DNA of 64,000 bases from Neobacillus nitrireducens (GTDB lineage: Bacteria; Bacillota; Bacilli; Bacillales; Cytobacillaceae), in the NCBI RefSeq assembly GCF_030915405.1, contig NZ_CP133262.1, positions 3,736,501 through 3,800,500 on the forward strand, written 5' to 3'. Shown here piece by piece: positions 34,876 through 43,373 of the stretch. The stretch's first letter is position 1. Each line of letters begins with the position of its first letter. The position numbers were made by a program, and so were the translations under genes. The notes under the pieces were generated by a model, which made no database searches, had not been told where the DNA came from, and worked only from the letters and a program-made list of their open reading frames with translations.

Positions 34876-35067
34876 ATGAAGTATTTGAAATCACAAATGC
34901 AGCAGTTAATTAAGGATAATAAAGAATTGCATACACGCTTAAAAGAGTTGAAGGTAGAACACGGACTCGAAAAAAACACGGCCCTAAAGGCTTTATACCA
35001 TTCAGAAGTTGCGGATGGCGGAAAGTATATGACAGCGTACCAGGCGCTTGACCTACCTAAAAAATAG
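34876..35067 (+). CDS. Small hypothetical protein
   Basis: A 63-residue product starts at ATG 34876 after GGAG. The first half is a charged helix likely to be a coiled coil (LKSQMQQLIKDNKELHTRLKELKVEHGLEKN). The tail reads ADGGKYMTAYQALDLPKK. I do not recognise the family. A strong terminator follows, which supports a real transcript. Confidence 0.65.
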   Translation: MKYLKSQMQQLIKDNKELHTRLKELKVEHGLEKNTALKALYHSEVADGGKYMTAYQALDLPKK

Positions 35068-35073
35068 ATACCC

Positions 35074-35122
35074 AAAAAAAGAGTGTGAGGCACCGCATTA
35101 GGTGCCTCACACTCTTTTTTTT
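35074..35122. terminator. Bidirectional terminator containing a REP-like variant
   Basis: A perfect stem of about 21 bp (GAGTGTGAGGCACC with an A-rich extension, loop GCATTA, and its complement) is flanked by seven A and eight T. The segment GTGTGAGGCACC differs from the REP core by one base, so this terminator may derive from an inverted pair. Confidence 0.92.
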
Positions 35123-35126
35123 AAAA

Positions 35127-36431
35127 TTAATGTTGTAAAAATGCCAATTGAATAAAGAACAACACGGCAAACACGTATAGCAAGGGATGAATTTCACGCC
35201 ACTTCCCTTTTACTAATTTTAACAGTGGATAACTGATGAAACCAAGCGCGATTCCTGTCGAAATACTTGATGTAAGCGGCATGCTCAAAACAGTTAAAAA
35301 GGCAGGGAAGGCTTCATCTAGCTCATTCCAGTGGATTTTTGCAATACTTCCCATCATGAGACTGCCGACAATAATCAATGCCGGTGCGGTAATGGCAGAA
35401 ATCCCGGAAACCGTACTAACCAGTGGACCGAAGAAGGCGGACAGGATGAACAGGATTGCCACCGTCAGGGAAGTTAAACCAGTTCGTCCTCCAACTGCGA
35501 CCCCTGATGTCGATTCAATATAGGCGGTTGTTGGGCTCGTCCCAAACATCGCACCCACTGCAGTACCAATCGAATCAGCGAGTAAAGCTTCTCTCGCCCG
35601 CGGCAATTTGCCACCTTTCATTAAACCCGCTTGGTTCGCAACACCAATCAACGTACCAGTGGTATCAAAAATGGTCACTAATATGAATGAAAAGACAACG
35701 GCATAAAGGCTGTGCTGAATTACATCGGTCAGCGCTGTCACTGGATTAGCAATGATTAATCCTTCTGGCAAAGTCGGCATGGCCATAAAACCATGAGTAA
35801 ATTCAAGCTGGCCGGTAAAGAAGGCAATGAGCCCAGTTAGGACCATTCCAAAAAATATTGCCCCATTGACTCGAAGTGCCATCAATACTAATGTAATTGC
35901 CAGTCCGACTATCGCTAACAGAGCGGAAGGTGAATGAAGATCGCCGAGACCGACAAGATTCGTCGGATGTGCTGTAATAATTTTTGTAAGACGCAAACCG
36001 ATAAAAGCAATAAACAAACCGATTCCGGCGGTAATCCCGTGCTTAAGGTTATCCGGGATGGCGTCAATTAATTTTTCCCTCAGGGGAGTTAACGATAAAA
36101 TGACGAAGATAACACCAGCAATAAAAACAGCGGCAAAGGCTGTATGGTAAGTTATCCCCGGATGGCTGCCGACAACAGAATAAGAGAAGTAGGCGTTGAG
36201 CCCCATGCCTGGTGCAATAGCAATTGGATAATTAGCAAATAGCGCCATCCAGAGGGTTGCGACAACTGCAGAAATGATAGTTGCGGTGAACACCTGCGCA
36301 AACGGAACCCCAGCATCGGCAAGAATAACCGGATTGACAACGACGATATAGACCATTGTAAAAAAGGTGGTAATCCCTGCAAGCAGTTCTGTTTTTGTAT
36401 TGGTATGATTTTCTTTAAGTTTAAACATCAT
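35127..36431 (-). CDS. AzgA-type purine permease (PbuG/PbuO-like)
   Basis: The 434-residue membrane protein has about 12 helices and NCS2/AzgA motifs: ELLAGITTFFTMVYIVVVNPVIL, APGMGLNAYFSYSVVG, and TSPTTAYIESTSGVAVGGRTGL. Relatives import guanine and hypoxanthine. A sigma-A-like promoter (TTGTCT, 17 bases, TAATAT) is seen upstream on the minus strand. No guanine riboswitch is present. Two CGAA-centred boxes upstream might be PurR sites, but their spacing is not ideal. Confidence 0.9.
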   Translation of the reverse strand: MMFKLKENHTNTKTELLAGITTFFTMVYIVVVNPVILADAGVPFAQVFTATIISAVVATLWMALFANYPIAIAPGMGLNAYFSYSVVGSHPGITYHTAFAAVFIAGVIFVILSLTPLREKLIDAIPDNLKHGITAGIGLFIAFIGLRLTKIITAHPTNLVGLGDLHSPSALLAIVGLAITLVLMALRVNGAIFFGMVLTGLIAFFTGQLEFTHGFMAMPTLPEGLIIANPVTALTDVIQHSLYAVVFSFILVTIFDTTGTLIGVANQAGLMKGGKLPRAREALLADSIGTAVGAMFGTSPTTAYIESTSGVAVGGRTGLTSLTVAILFILSAFFGPLVSTVSGISAITAPALIIVGSLMMGSIAKIHWNELDEAFPAFLTVLSMPLTSSISTGIALGFISYPLLKLVKGKWREIHPLLYVFAVLFFIQLAFLQH

Positions 36432-36440
36432 TGTTCCTCC

Positions 36441-36486
36441 AAAATACGAACGTTATATTAAGACTTAAACTATATTATTCGTTTTT
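36441..36486 (-). promoter_or_regulatory. Possible PurBox pair
   Basis: AAAATACGAACGTTAT (36441-36456) and the oppositely directed ATTATTCGTTTTT (36474-36486) resemble the two inverted PurBoxes of PurR-controlled promoters. The distance between cores is about 27 bases, slightly longer than usual, and the second box is AT-rich. Confidence 0.35.
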
Positions 36487-36542
36487 AGATAAAAAGACAA
36501 GAGGTATCCCTAATTTTGTTCTATTTTTGTAACAGTTATACT

Positions 36543-36555
36543 GGTGCCTGACACC
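36543..36555 (-). repeat. REP-like core, copy 3
   Basis: GGTGCCTGACACC, minus orientation, between the purine permease and the GGDEF gene. Confidence 0.85.
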
Positions 36556-36582
36556 AACAAGGGGGAGGATTCCTTCCACGAA

Positions 36583-36640
36583 AAAGAGAACCACCCCATG
36601 CTTTGTAAACAACAAGCGAAAAGGGGGGGTTCTCTTTCTT
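36583..36640. terminator. Terminator after the GGDEF gene
   Basis: AAAGAGAACCACCCC pairs with GGGGGGGTTCTCTTT around a 26-base loop. On the minus strand it ends in TTCTCTTTTTC. It lies just after the stop of the diguanylate cyclase gene. Confidence 0.8.
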
Positions 36641-36646
36641 AATTAA

Positions 36647-38155
36647 CTAAATTTGACTAACTGTCCTAACCGAGTTAGGAGTTGGGTTTATCATTGTCCT
36701 TTTTTGATCACATTTTTCTTTGTACATCTCCTGGTCAGCCATTTCGAGGATTTTTTCAAGTGTAATGCCGGTGCCTGGTTTATAGTGATAAAAACCATAG
36801 CTAGCTGAGATGGAATAAGGCTTTTGATTGCTTCCATTAATCTCCTCAAACCCGTGCTTAATGTTTCTTACAAGCTGCTGGACATCCTTCATTTGCTTTT
36901 GGAAGAAGACAAGGATAAATTCATCCCCGCCCAGTCGAAATAAGACGTCGTTATTTGTAATTTGTTGGTTGATTGTATCACAGCAAGTTTTAATTAAATC
37001 ATCGCCTGTCGAGTGGCCGAACAGATCATTTGTTTTTTTCAAATCGTTAATATCGATATAGCAGATAATGAATTCTTGAGATTCTGAACCAGCGCTCAAT
37101 TGCTGGCTGAGCAGCTCCAGCCCACTTCGACGATTAAGCACTCCAGTAAGCATATCAAACGAAGCATGTTTATAAAGTTCTTCCTCATTTTTTTTCAAAT
37201 CTGTGATATCTGTGACGCCAATCAGGATACAAGCTTCATCCAGATAATTGATCAATTCTAAACTCAACATGACCCATTTGCGAATATCAGGAGTAATTTG
37301 TTGTTCGACGCAATAGTTTTTGATACTCTTCTGCTCTTTCAGGCGACTAACGATATTGTGTTTCTCTTCCTCGGTTTTAAATAAGAACTTTCCGTTTAAT
37401 GGAGTCGAGTCGGTACTTTGCAGATGGTAGTATTCGCTTGCATGGCGATTCATCAGCAATATCTCATCATTATCAAGCCTTATAAGGATAATCGGGTTCG
37501 GATTGAGGTTGAATAGGCGCCTGAAATTTTCCCCATTCCTTTTAAGCTTCATTTTGTTTGAAAAATCACTTTTACGAAACGAATAGAATGATAGGGATAT
37601 CAAAAATGATAGGACTAAGGTACCTGTTGAATTAATCATTTTCGATAAAAATGTGAAGTGTTCATGTTCGATTAGATATAAACCCGTAATGAATAATATA
37701 TGTATACCCAAAAATAGGATCAAAAGTTTTCTTGGCTGCATTGGAAATAAGACGCCAACTCCTAATAAAATAATAATATAGGAGTAGATATTGCCAGTAA
37801 ATAATTGACTATTAATAGATGAAGCTGCCCCAATAAGTAGATAGCAGAGGATATACCAAGTAACGATAACCCTCTTGGGAATATTTCTGTAAAATTTATA
37901 TATGAATAGGAATAAAAGAGAGATGATAAAACCTGCAATATGTATAGCTGAAAGATTGAATTTAAATATAGGACTGCTCATTTTTTTAAATAGGAAAAAG
38001 TCAACGATGAAAAAACAAGGGTAGGTAGAAATTAACATATATGAAACGAGCTTAATTCTCTCAAATAATACCTCGTAGTTATTTTGTAGAAACTCTTGAT
38101 CAGGAACATAATTCATATCTATTCTATTAAAAAGATTGTTTGGAAAGGACCTCAA
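36647..38155 (-). CDS. Membrane diguanylate cyclase with PAS and GGDEF domains
   Basis: The roughly 502-residue protein has six or so transmembrane helices in its first 200 residues, a PAS-like segment (FNLNPNPIILIRLDNDEILLMN), and a C-terminal GGDEF domain with an intact RLGGDEF about 90 residues from the end. The RxxD inhibitory site that normally precedes GGDEF is absent (TNNDVLF). It should make c-di-GMP. The TTG at 38155 has AAGGGGTGG upstream and is preferred; ATG 38197 would add 14 residues but lacks a good site. Confidence 0.88.
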   Translation of the reverse strand: MRSFPNNLFNRIDMNYVPDQEFLQNNYEVLFERIKLVSYMLISTYPCFFIVDFFLFKKMSSPIFKFNLSAIHIAGFIISLLFLFIYKFYRNIPKRVIVTWYILCYLLIGAASSINSQLFTGNIYSYIIILLGVGVLFPMQPRKLLILFLGIHILFITGLYLIEHEHFTFLSKMINSTGTLVLSFLISLSFYSFRKSDFSNKMKLKRNGENFRRLFNLNPNPIILIRLDNDEILLMNRHASEYYHLQSTDSTPLNGKFLFKTEEEKHNIVSRLKEQKSIKNYCVEQQITPDIRKWVMLSLELINYLDEACILIGVTDITDLKKNEEELYKHASFDMLTGVLNRRSGLELLSQQLSAGSESQEFIICYIDINDLKKTNDLFGHSTGDDLIKTCCDTINQQITNNDVLFRLGGDEFILVFFQKQMKDVQQLVRNIKHGFEEINGSNQKPYSISASYGFYHYKPGTGITLEKILEMADQEMYKEKCDQKRTMINPTPNSVRTVSQI

Positions 38156-38226
38156 ATATTCCACCCCTTTTTTACCATTCCTCGAGTATTTTAGCATAGA
38201 TTATGAGGTCTGTCACAAAATAGGAC

Positions 38227-38239
38227 GGTGTTAGGCACT
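38227..38239 (+). repeat. REP-like core, copy 4 (variant)
   Basis: GGTGTTAGGCACT, two bases off the core. It forms a direct pair with the copy 36 bases downstream. Confidence 0.7.
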
Positions 38240-38262
38240 AATAGAGTGGCTAAAAAAATATT

Positions 38263-38275
38263 GGTGTCAGGCATC
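38263..38275 (+). repeat. REP-like core, copy 5 (variant)
   Basis: GGTGTCAGGCATC, one base off the core, directly before the bidirectional terminator. Confidence 0.75.
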
Positions 38276-38288
38276 AAATTCACATGGA

Positions 38289-38328
38289 AAAAGCCCAAAC
38301 TTGTCCTAATGGACAAATTTGGGCTTTT
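38289..38328. terminator. Bidirectional terminator after alaT
   Basis: AAAGCCCAAACTTGTCC and GGACAAATTTGGGCTTT form a 17-bp stem around TAAT, flanked by A and T runs. It closes alaR-alaT. Confidence 0.88.
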
Positions 38329-38338
38329 AAGGTTATGG

Positions 38339-39553
38339 TTATTGGTTTATTTTTATTTCTTCTACTAACTTTTCACCATAGATTCCCTTTGACTCAAGGA
38401 ATTTCTGGATTCTTTTCATGGCTTCTTGCAGCTGCGGCATGGAGGCTGCGTAGGAGCAACGAATATACCCTTCGCCGCTTTCCCCAAACACATTGCCAGG
38501 TACGACCGCGACCTTTTCCTTCATTAGCAGTTCTTCGGCGAATTGTTCGGAACTGAGTCCGGTTGCCATGATGGAAGGAAAAACGTAAAAAGCTCCTCCT
38601 GGCGTGTGGCAGTCCAAACCGATTTTATTCAAGGTATGCACGACATAGTTCCGTCTCATTCGGTAGCTTCGCTTCATCGCTTCCACTTCATGAAAGGTAT
38701 TCTTCAATGCTTCGAGGGCGCCGTATTGGAGCATGGTTGGTGCACACATGGTGGTGTATTGAAAAATTTTCAACATCACCTCGACAAATTCTTTAGGAGC
38801 AGCAAGCATCCCCAAGCGCCAACCAGTCATTGCAAACCCTTTTGAGAATCCATTGATTAGGATGGTTCGCTCATACATCCCTTCAATGGCTGCAAAACTG
38901 GTATAGGTTTCTTCGTAGGTTAATTCCGCGTAAATCTCGTCGGAAATGACGATTAAATCGTGCTTTTCCACGATTGCGGCAATTTCCTTTAGTTCTTCCT
39001 TATTTAAGGTAGAGCCAGTTGGATTGTTTGGAGAACAAAACAAGATGGCCTTTGTTTTTTCGGTAATCGCTCCTTCGAGTTGCTCGGCTGTTAATTTAAA
39101 CCCATTAGCAGGTGATGTGGAAATAGTGACGGGAGTCCCGCCGGCAATCGCAACTAACGGGGCGTAAGAAACGAATGCTGGTTCAACAATCAGCACTTCA
39201 TCGCCTTGGTTTAAAATGGCACGGAAGGCAAGGTCAATTGCCTGGCTAGCCCCGACGGTGACGATAATTTGGTTTGTTGGATCATAATTGACAGCAAATC
39301 TCGTCCGAAGGTAATTTGAGATTTCCTGCCGTAATTCTAATAATCCCGGGTTCGCAGTATAAGCGGTATAGCCTTGCTCCAGTGATAAAATCGCTGCTTC
39401 GCGAATGTTCCAAGGGGTTACGAAATCTGGTTCGCCAACCCCTAATGAAATGACATCTTTCATACTGGCAGCTAGGTCGAAAAACTTCCTGATCCCAGAA
39501 GGCTGTAATTCTCGAGCGGTTTCGGATATATAGTGGGAGTACTCTTTTTTCAT
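38339..39553 (-). CDS. alaT: Alanine aminotransferase-like PLP enzyme AlaT
   Basis: The 404-residue class I/II aminotransferase has SGIRKFFDLAASMKDVISLGVGEPDFVTPWNIREAA, SPNNPTGS, SDEIYAELTYEE and the PLP-lysine region GFSKGFAMTGWRLG. It is very similar to Bacillus AlaT (YugH). It overlaps the Lrp-type regulator gene by 4 bases, the same order as alaR-alaT. Earlier annotation of such genes as aspartate aminotransferase is an alternative. Confidence 0.88.
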   Translation of the reverse strand: MKKEYSHYISETARELQPSGIRKFFDLAASMKDVISLGVGEPDFVTPWNIREAAILSLEQGYTAYTANPGLLELRQEISNYLRTRFAVNYDPTNQIIVTVGASQAIDLAFRAILNQGDEVLIVEPAFVSYAPLVAIAGGTPVTISTSPANGFKLTAEQLEGAITEKTKAILFCSPNNPTGSTLNKEELKEIAAIVEKHDLIVISDEIYAELTYEETYTSFAAIEGMYERTILINGFSKGFAMTGWRLGMLAAPKEFVEVMLKIFQYTTMCAPTMLQYGALEALKNTFHEVEAMKRSYRMRRNYVVHTLNKIGLDCHTPGGAFYVFPSIMATGLSSEQFAEELLMKEKVAVVPGNVFGESGEGYIRCSYAASMPQLQEAMKRIQKFLESKGIYGEKLVEEIKINQ

Positions 39554-40053
39554 GGTGTAATCACCATTCTCCGGTCTTTATCATCGCTGCCGCCAAAAAT
39601 CACTCCATCATGTTTGTATTTTTTTAACATGAAATGCGTCGTGGTTGAAACGACATTATCAATCGTTGACAGCTTTTCCGATACAAAGGTTGCGATTTGG
39701 TTCATGGTCTGTCCTTCAATCGTGATCGACAAATCATAGGCACCGCTCATCAGGTATAGAGAGGTGACCTCTGGAAAGCGATAAATTCTCTCAGCGACCG
39801 CATCAAATCCCACTCCGCGCTTCGGTGTCACCTTGACATCGATCATCGCGATAATGTTTTCCTGCCCCTCGACTTTGCTCCAATCGATAAGAGCTGGATA
39901 ACTGACGATCACCTTTTCTTCTTCTAACTTTTTAATGGTATTTCTAACGGTTTCTTCGCTGCTCATCACCATCAAAGCAACTGTTTCTACAGAGATTTTG
40001 TGGTTTTCTTCGATGAGCTTTAATATTTCCAATTCTTCGTTCGTTAATTTCAT
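39550..40053 (-). CDS. alaR: Lrp/AsnC-family regulator AlaR
   Basis: The roughly 167-residue protein has an N-terminal winged helix (LTNEELEILKLIEENHKISVETVALMVMSSEETVRNTIKKLEEEKVI) and a C-terminal RAM effector domain (IIAMIDVKVTPKRGVGFDAVAERI, SLYLMSGAYDLSITIEG). ATG 40053 follows GAGGTG with good spacing; a GTG at 40062 overlaps the site. It probably controls the coupled alaT gene. Confidence 0.88.
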   Translation of the reverse strand: MKLTNEELEILKLIEENHKISVETVALMVMSSEETVRNTIKKLEEEKVIVSYPALIDWSKVEGQENIIAMIDVKVTPKRGVGFDAVAERIYRFPEVTSLYLMSGAYDLSITIEGQTMNQIATFVSEKLSTIDNVVSTTTHFMLKKYKHDGVIFGGSDDKDRRMVITP

Positions 40054-40198
40054 ATGCGGCACCTCAATTTTTATTTCATATAGTTGATTTTAATGGAGGA
40101 AGATGCACAACACAAATCAAAAATTCGAAACAATGAAATAAATTAGGATTATTTGCTATTGAACGTAGCATTGCTGAAGAGAACGAAAGTAAAAAAAA

Positions 40199-40256
40199 TT
40201 TACAAACAATACCATTTCTTTACAAAACTATACAAACCATTAATAATCAGTTAACA
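40199..40256 (+). promoter_or_regulatory. Possible Pho box upstream of pstS
   Basis: TTTACA, TTTACA, TATACA and TTAACA occur at 40199, 40219, 40229 and 40251, roughly at multiples of 10-11 bases. This resembles the direct-repeat TT(A/T/C)ACA site of PhoP. The region is AT-rich, so chance matches are possible. Confidence 0.5.
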
Positions 40257-40320
40257 AAAAAGGATTAATCTTATACCTGTAAACAAACAACAATCATAAT
40301 TCTTAGGGGGATTTAAAGAA

Positions 40321-41253
40321 ATGAAACGATTGAAAAATTTAAGCCTACTCACCTTGCTAGCAGCGTTAATGGTTTTCATGGCAGCATGTGGGGGCACAAC
40401 AACTTCTACAGATAAGAAAGAAGGTACTGCTAAGAAGGAAGCACCAAAAATAGAAGAAGTAAAAGAATTATCCGGTACATTAAGCATATCTGGTTCCTCT
40501 GCGATGCAGCCGTTAGTAGCAGCAGCTGCTGAAGAGTTTATGGCTGAAAATCCTAAAGTTGATATTCAAGTAAATGCGGGTGGATCTGGTACCGGCTTAT
40601 CACAAGTTGCTGAAGGATCTGTTCAAATCGGTAACTCTGATGTTTTTGCAGAGGAAAAAGAAGGTATCCCAGCGGATCAAATTGTTGACCATAAAATTGC
40701 TGTAGTAGGTATGACTGCTGCCGTTAACCCTAAAGTAGGGATTAAAGATATTAAAAAAGCGGATATAATTAAAGTTTTCACTGGAAAAATCACAAACTGG
40801 AAAGAACTTGGCGGAGCCGATCAAAAAATCGTTCTTGTCAACCGTCCTGATTCTTCTGGAACTCGTGCCATTTTTAATAAATTTGCTCTTGATGGTGCAA
40901 CACCAGCTGAAGGAATTACGGAAGATTCTTCAAACACAGTTAAAAAGATTATTAATGAAACAGACGGTGCGATTGGTTACCTTGCATTCTCATATTTCAC
41001 TGATGAAACTGTAACTCCTCTTGCTATTGACGGTGTTGAACCAACGGCAGAAAATGTACAAACAGGTAAATTCCCAGTTTGGGCTTACCAACACTCTTAT
41101 ACAAAAGGTGAGGCTACAGATCTTGCAAAAACCTTCCTTGATTATATGATGTCAGATGATATCCAAAATACTTTATTACAAGAACAAGGATACCTGCCTG
41201 TGACAAAAATGCAAGTTGAACGTGATGCACAAGGCAATCAGAAAAATCTTTAA
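40321..41253 (+). CDS. pstS: Phosphate-binding lipoprotein PstS
   Basis: The 310-residue protein has a lipobox (MVFMAACGG) and the PstS motifs SGTLSISGSSAMQPLVAAAAEEFM, NAGGSGTGLSQVAEG, VNRPDSSGTRAIFNKF and GAIGYLAFSY. It binds phosphate for the high-affinity Pst importer. No pstC, pstA or pstB follows; a terminator and an unrelated operon do. It may therefore serve an importer encoded elsewhere. Confidence 0.92.
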   Translation: MKRLKNLSLLTLLAALMVFMAACGGTTTSTDKKEGTAKKEAPKIEEVKELSGTLSISGSSAMQPLVAAAAEEFMAENPKVDIQVNAGGSGTGLSQVAEGSVQIGNSDVFAEEKEGIPADQIVDHKIAVVGMTAAVNPKVGIKDIKKADIIKVFTGKITNWKELGGADQKIVLVNRPDSSGTRAIFNKFALDGATPAEGITEDSSNTVKKIINETDGAIGYLAFSYFTDETVTPLAIDGVEPTAENVQTGKFPVWAYQHSYTKGEATDLAKTFLDYMMSDDIQNTLLQEQGYLPVTKMQVERDAQGNQKNL

Positions 41254-41293
41254 AGCTAATAGTTTATTTTCAAATAGTTTAGTAAACTGTTAG

Positions 41294-41336
41294 AAAAAGC
41301 CTTCATTTCTTAAGTACAGGAATGGAGGCTTTTTTG
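41294..41336 (+). terminator. Terminator after pstS
   Basis: AAAAAGCCTTCATTTCT pairs with AGGAATGGAGGCTTTTTT with one mismatch, followed by a T run. Confidence 0.85.
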
Positions 41337-41515
41337 TCATTCTAAGATGTTTTTAATAGCTTCTATTTGAAAAAATGCTCAAATAATTTTCTTCCTCCCG
41401 TGCTACGCCCATCATTAGTAAATAGTTTTAATAGATTAATACTCTCATTACTATATGTTACACCATCAAACTTAAGATTTTATTAAGGAGTCAGTTTCAA
41501 CAACAATAATAATTC

Positions 41516-41570
41516 AGGTGTCAGGCGCCATGTGAAATTTTCACATGGTGCCTGACACCTTTTATTTTTT
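41516..41570. repeat. Inverted REP pair (REPIN-like hairpin)
   Basis: Two cores, 41517-41529 and 41547-41559, face each other within a 22-bp hairpin (arms 41516-41537 and 41539-41560) with one wobble pair and almost no spacer. A TTTTATTTTTTTT tract follows, so on the plus strand it would act as a terminator. It lies alone in a 420-base gap. Confidence 0.88.
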
Positions 41571-41673
41571 TAAGGATAAGTTAAGGAACGCACATGATAA
41601 TAGGCTCATCAAATAAAACTTCTCTGGTGTTGAAGGGCGAAATTGCAGCAGGGAGCAAAAGGAGTCAATAGAG

Positions 41674-42663
41674 TTGAAAAAGTGGATTTGGATTTTTATC
41701 AGTGTTTTGGTCATCGGTTTTGTCGGGTTCCAGTACTATAAATCGAAAACCGTGAGCACGGAAGCAACGGCTCAAACCCGGACCGCCGTTGTCCAGCAAG
41801 GAAAACTAGAAGTTAAAATTAGTGGTTCCGGCACTGTTGAACCTGTGACGAGTGAGGATATTAAATCAACCATCGATAATGACGAAATTGATGAAGTATT
41901 AGTTTCAGCTGGTGACACCGTAAGTGAAGGTGATGAGTTGATTACTTTCACCGATGATAGTGACCCGATTACAGCACCGGCTGATGGTAAAATTACTACC
42001 ATTTCCCTTACAGATGGAGAACGGGTAACAAATGGACAGGTTGTCGCTCATCTAACCGATTACAAGAATTTACAAACGGTTGTCCAAGTGGATGAGTTGG
42101 ACATTACAAAAATTAAAAAGAAACAGACAGTCGGCATATCCGTGAGTGCGTATCCTGATACCACTTTTACCGGAAAGGTATCAGCGATTGCAGCGGAGGG
42201 AACCTCTGAAAATGGAACATCCACATTTGCTGTCACCATTCATATTGATCAACCGAAAAACTTAAAAGTCGGGATGAGTACAGAAGCAAGTATTTTAACC
42301 CAAAGTAAGGAAAATGCGCTCTTCGTTCCAGTTGATGGAGTGTATACAAGCAATAACGAGAAATATGTGATTGTGACTGCTTCTGCGACTGATACGAATT
42401 CCACTGCAACCACAGGTACAACTGAGCAAAAGACGGTAAAAACAGGAATTGCGACGGATGATTATGTAGAACTAACTGAAGGGGTTACAGCAGGTGAAAC
42501 GATTCAATTGCCTGAACTCACCACGAGCAGCACCACCTCCAATAGACAAGGTGGTATGATGCAAGGCGGTATGGGCGGTATGGGAGCCATGACTGGCGGC
42601 GGAATGCCTCCAAGCGGCGCGGGCCAAGGACAATCTGGTTCAACCGGAAAGGGTGGCAATTAA
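41674..42663 (+). CDS. MacA/YknX-like membrane-fusion protein
   Basis: The 329-residue protein has an N-terminal membrane anchor, a split lipoyl/barrel-sandwich domain ([36 protein letters not shown]) and a beta-barrel region, as in HlyD/MacA adaptors. The C-terminal 45 residues are rich in Gly and Met ([14 protein letters not shown]), unusual for the family. It is translationally coupled to the ATPase gene. With the next two genes it forms an ABC exporter like YknXYZ, involved in peptide or antibiotic resistance in relatives. Confidence 0.87.
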   Translation: MKKWIWIFISVLVIGFVGFQYYKSKTVSTEATAQTRTAVVQQGKLEVKISGSGTVEPVTSEDIKSTIDNDEIDEVLVSAGDTVSEGDELITFTDDSDPITAPADGKITTISLTDGERVTNGQVVAHLTDYKNLQTVVQVDELDITKIKKKQTVGISVSAYPDTTFTGKVSAIAAEGTSENGTSTFAVTIHIDQPKNLKVGMSTEASILTQSKENALFVPVDGVYTSNNEKYVIVTASATDTNSTATTGTTEQKTVKTGIATDDYVELTEGVTAGETIQLPELTTSSTTSNRQGGMMQGGMGGMGAMTGGGMPPSGAGQGQSGSTGKGGN

Positions 42664-43373
42664 TGAGTACCCCAATTATTGAAATTAAAAATATGATGAA
42701 GACCTATAAACTTGGCGGTGAAACAGTTCATGCCCTCAATGATGTGTCGTTAGAAATTCAAAAAGGTGAATTTCTAGCAATCATTGGACCTTCAGGTTCA
42801 GGGAAGTCCACTTTAATGAATATGGTTGGCTGCCTGGACCGCCCGAATAAAGGTACCTATCACCTTGATGGTAAAGATATTGGAAAAATGGATGATAACA
42901 GCTTAGCGACAATTCGGAATCGAAAAATCGGGTTTATTTTTCAAAACTTTAACTTATTAGGTAAACTATCGGCCCTCGAAAATGTGGAATTGCCTTTGTT
43001 GTATGCGGGTATGCCAACTCGTGAAAGGCGTGAACGAGCTTTAGAGGGATTGGATAAGGTTGGCTTGATGGACCGTGCTGGGCACCTGCCGACCCAGCTA
43101 TCTGGAGGTCAGCAGCAGAGGGTGGCAATTGCGAGAGCCCTTGTTGGCCAGCCGGCGATTCTCCTTGCCGATGAACCAACAGGCGCGCTTGATAGTAAAA
43201 CAAGTAAGGAGATTCTTTTGTTAATGAAGGAATTGAATGAATTAGGACATACGATTATTTTAATTACGCATGATCTTGAGATTGCGAAACAAGCGAGAAG
43301 AATGGTCAGTATTCAAGATGGCCAGCTCTTTGAGAATGGGGGTGTCCTGATTGGGAATGCTGCAATCCATTAA
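42663..43373 (+). CDS. MacB/YknY-like ABC transporter ATPase
   Basis: The 236-residue ATPase has Walker [10 protein letters not shown], the Q-loop region IFQNFNLL, the signature LSGGQQQR, Walker [14 protein letters not shown] and the H-loop ILITHD. Length and motifs match the LolD/MacB ATPase group. It overlaps the permease start by 23 bases. Confidence 0.93.
   Translation: MSTPIIEIKNMMKTYKLGGETVHALNDVSLEIQKGEFLAIIGPSGSGKSTLMNMVGCLDRPNKGTYHLDGKDIGKMDDNSLATIRNRKIGFIFQNFNLLGKLSALENVELPLLYAGMPTRERRERALEGLDKVGLMDRAGHLPTQLSGGQQQRVAIARALVGQPAILLADEPTGALDSKTSKEILLLMKELNELGHTIILITHDLEIAKQARRMVSIQDGQLFENGGVLIGNAAIH

Noticed and set aside
36432-36560. Purine riboswitch upstream of the AzgA-type permease
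   Set aside because: None of the conserved loops (such as TATGGTTTGGG or the CTTGACTATG-type junctions) is present; only a possible PurBox pair remains.
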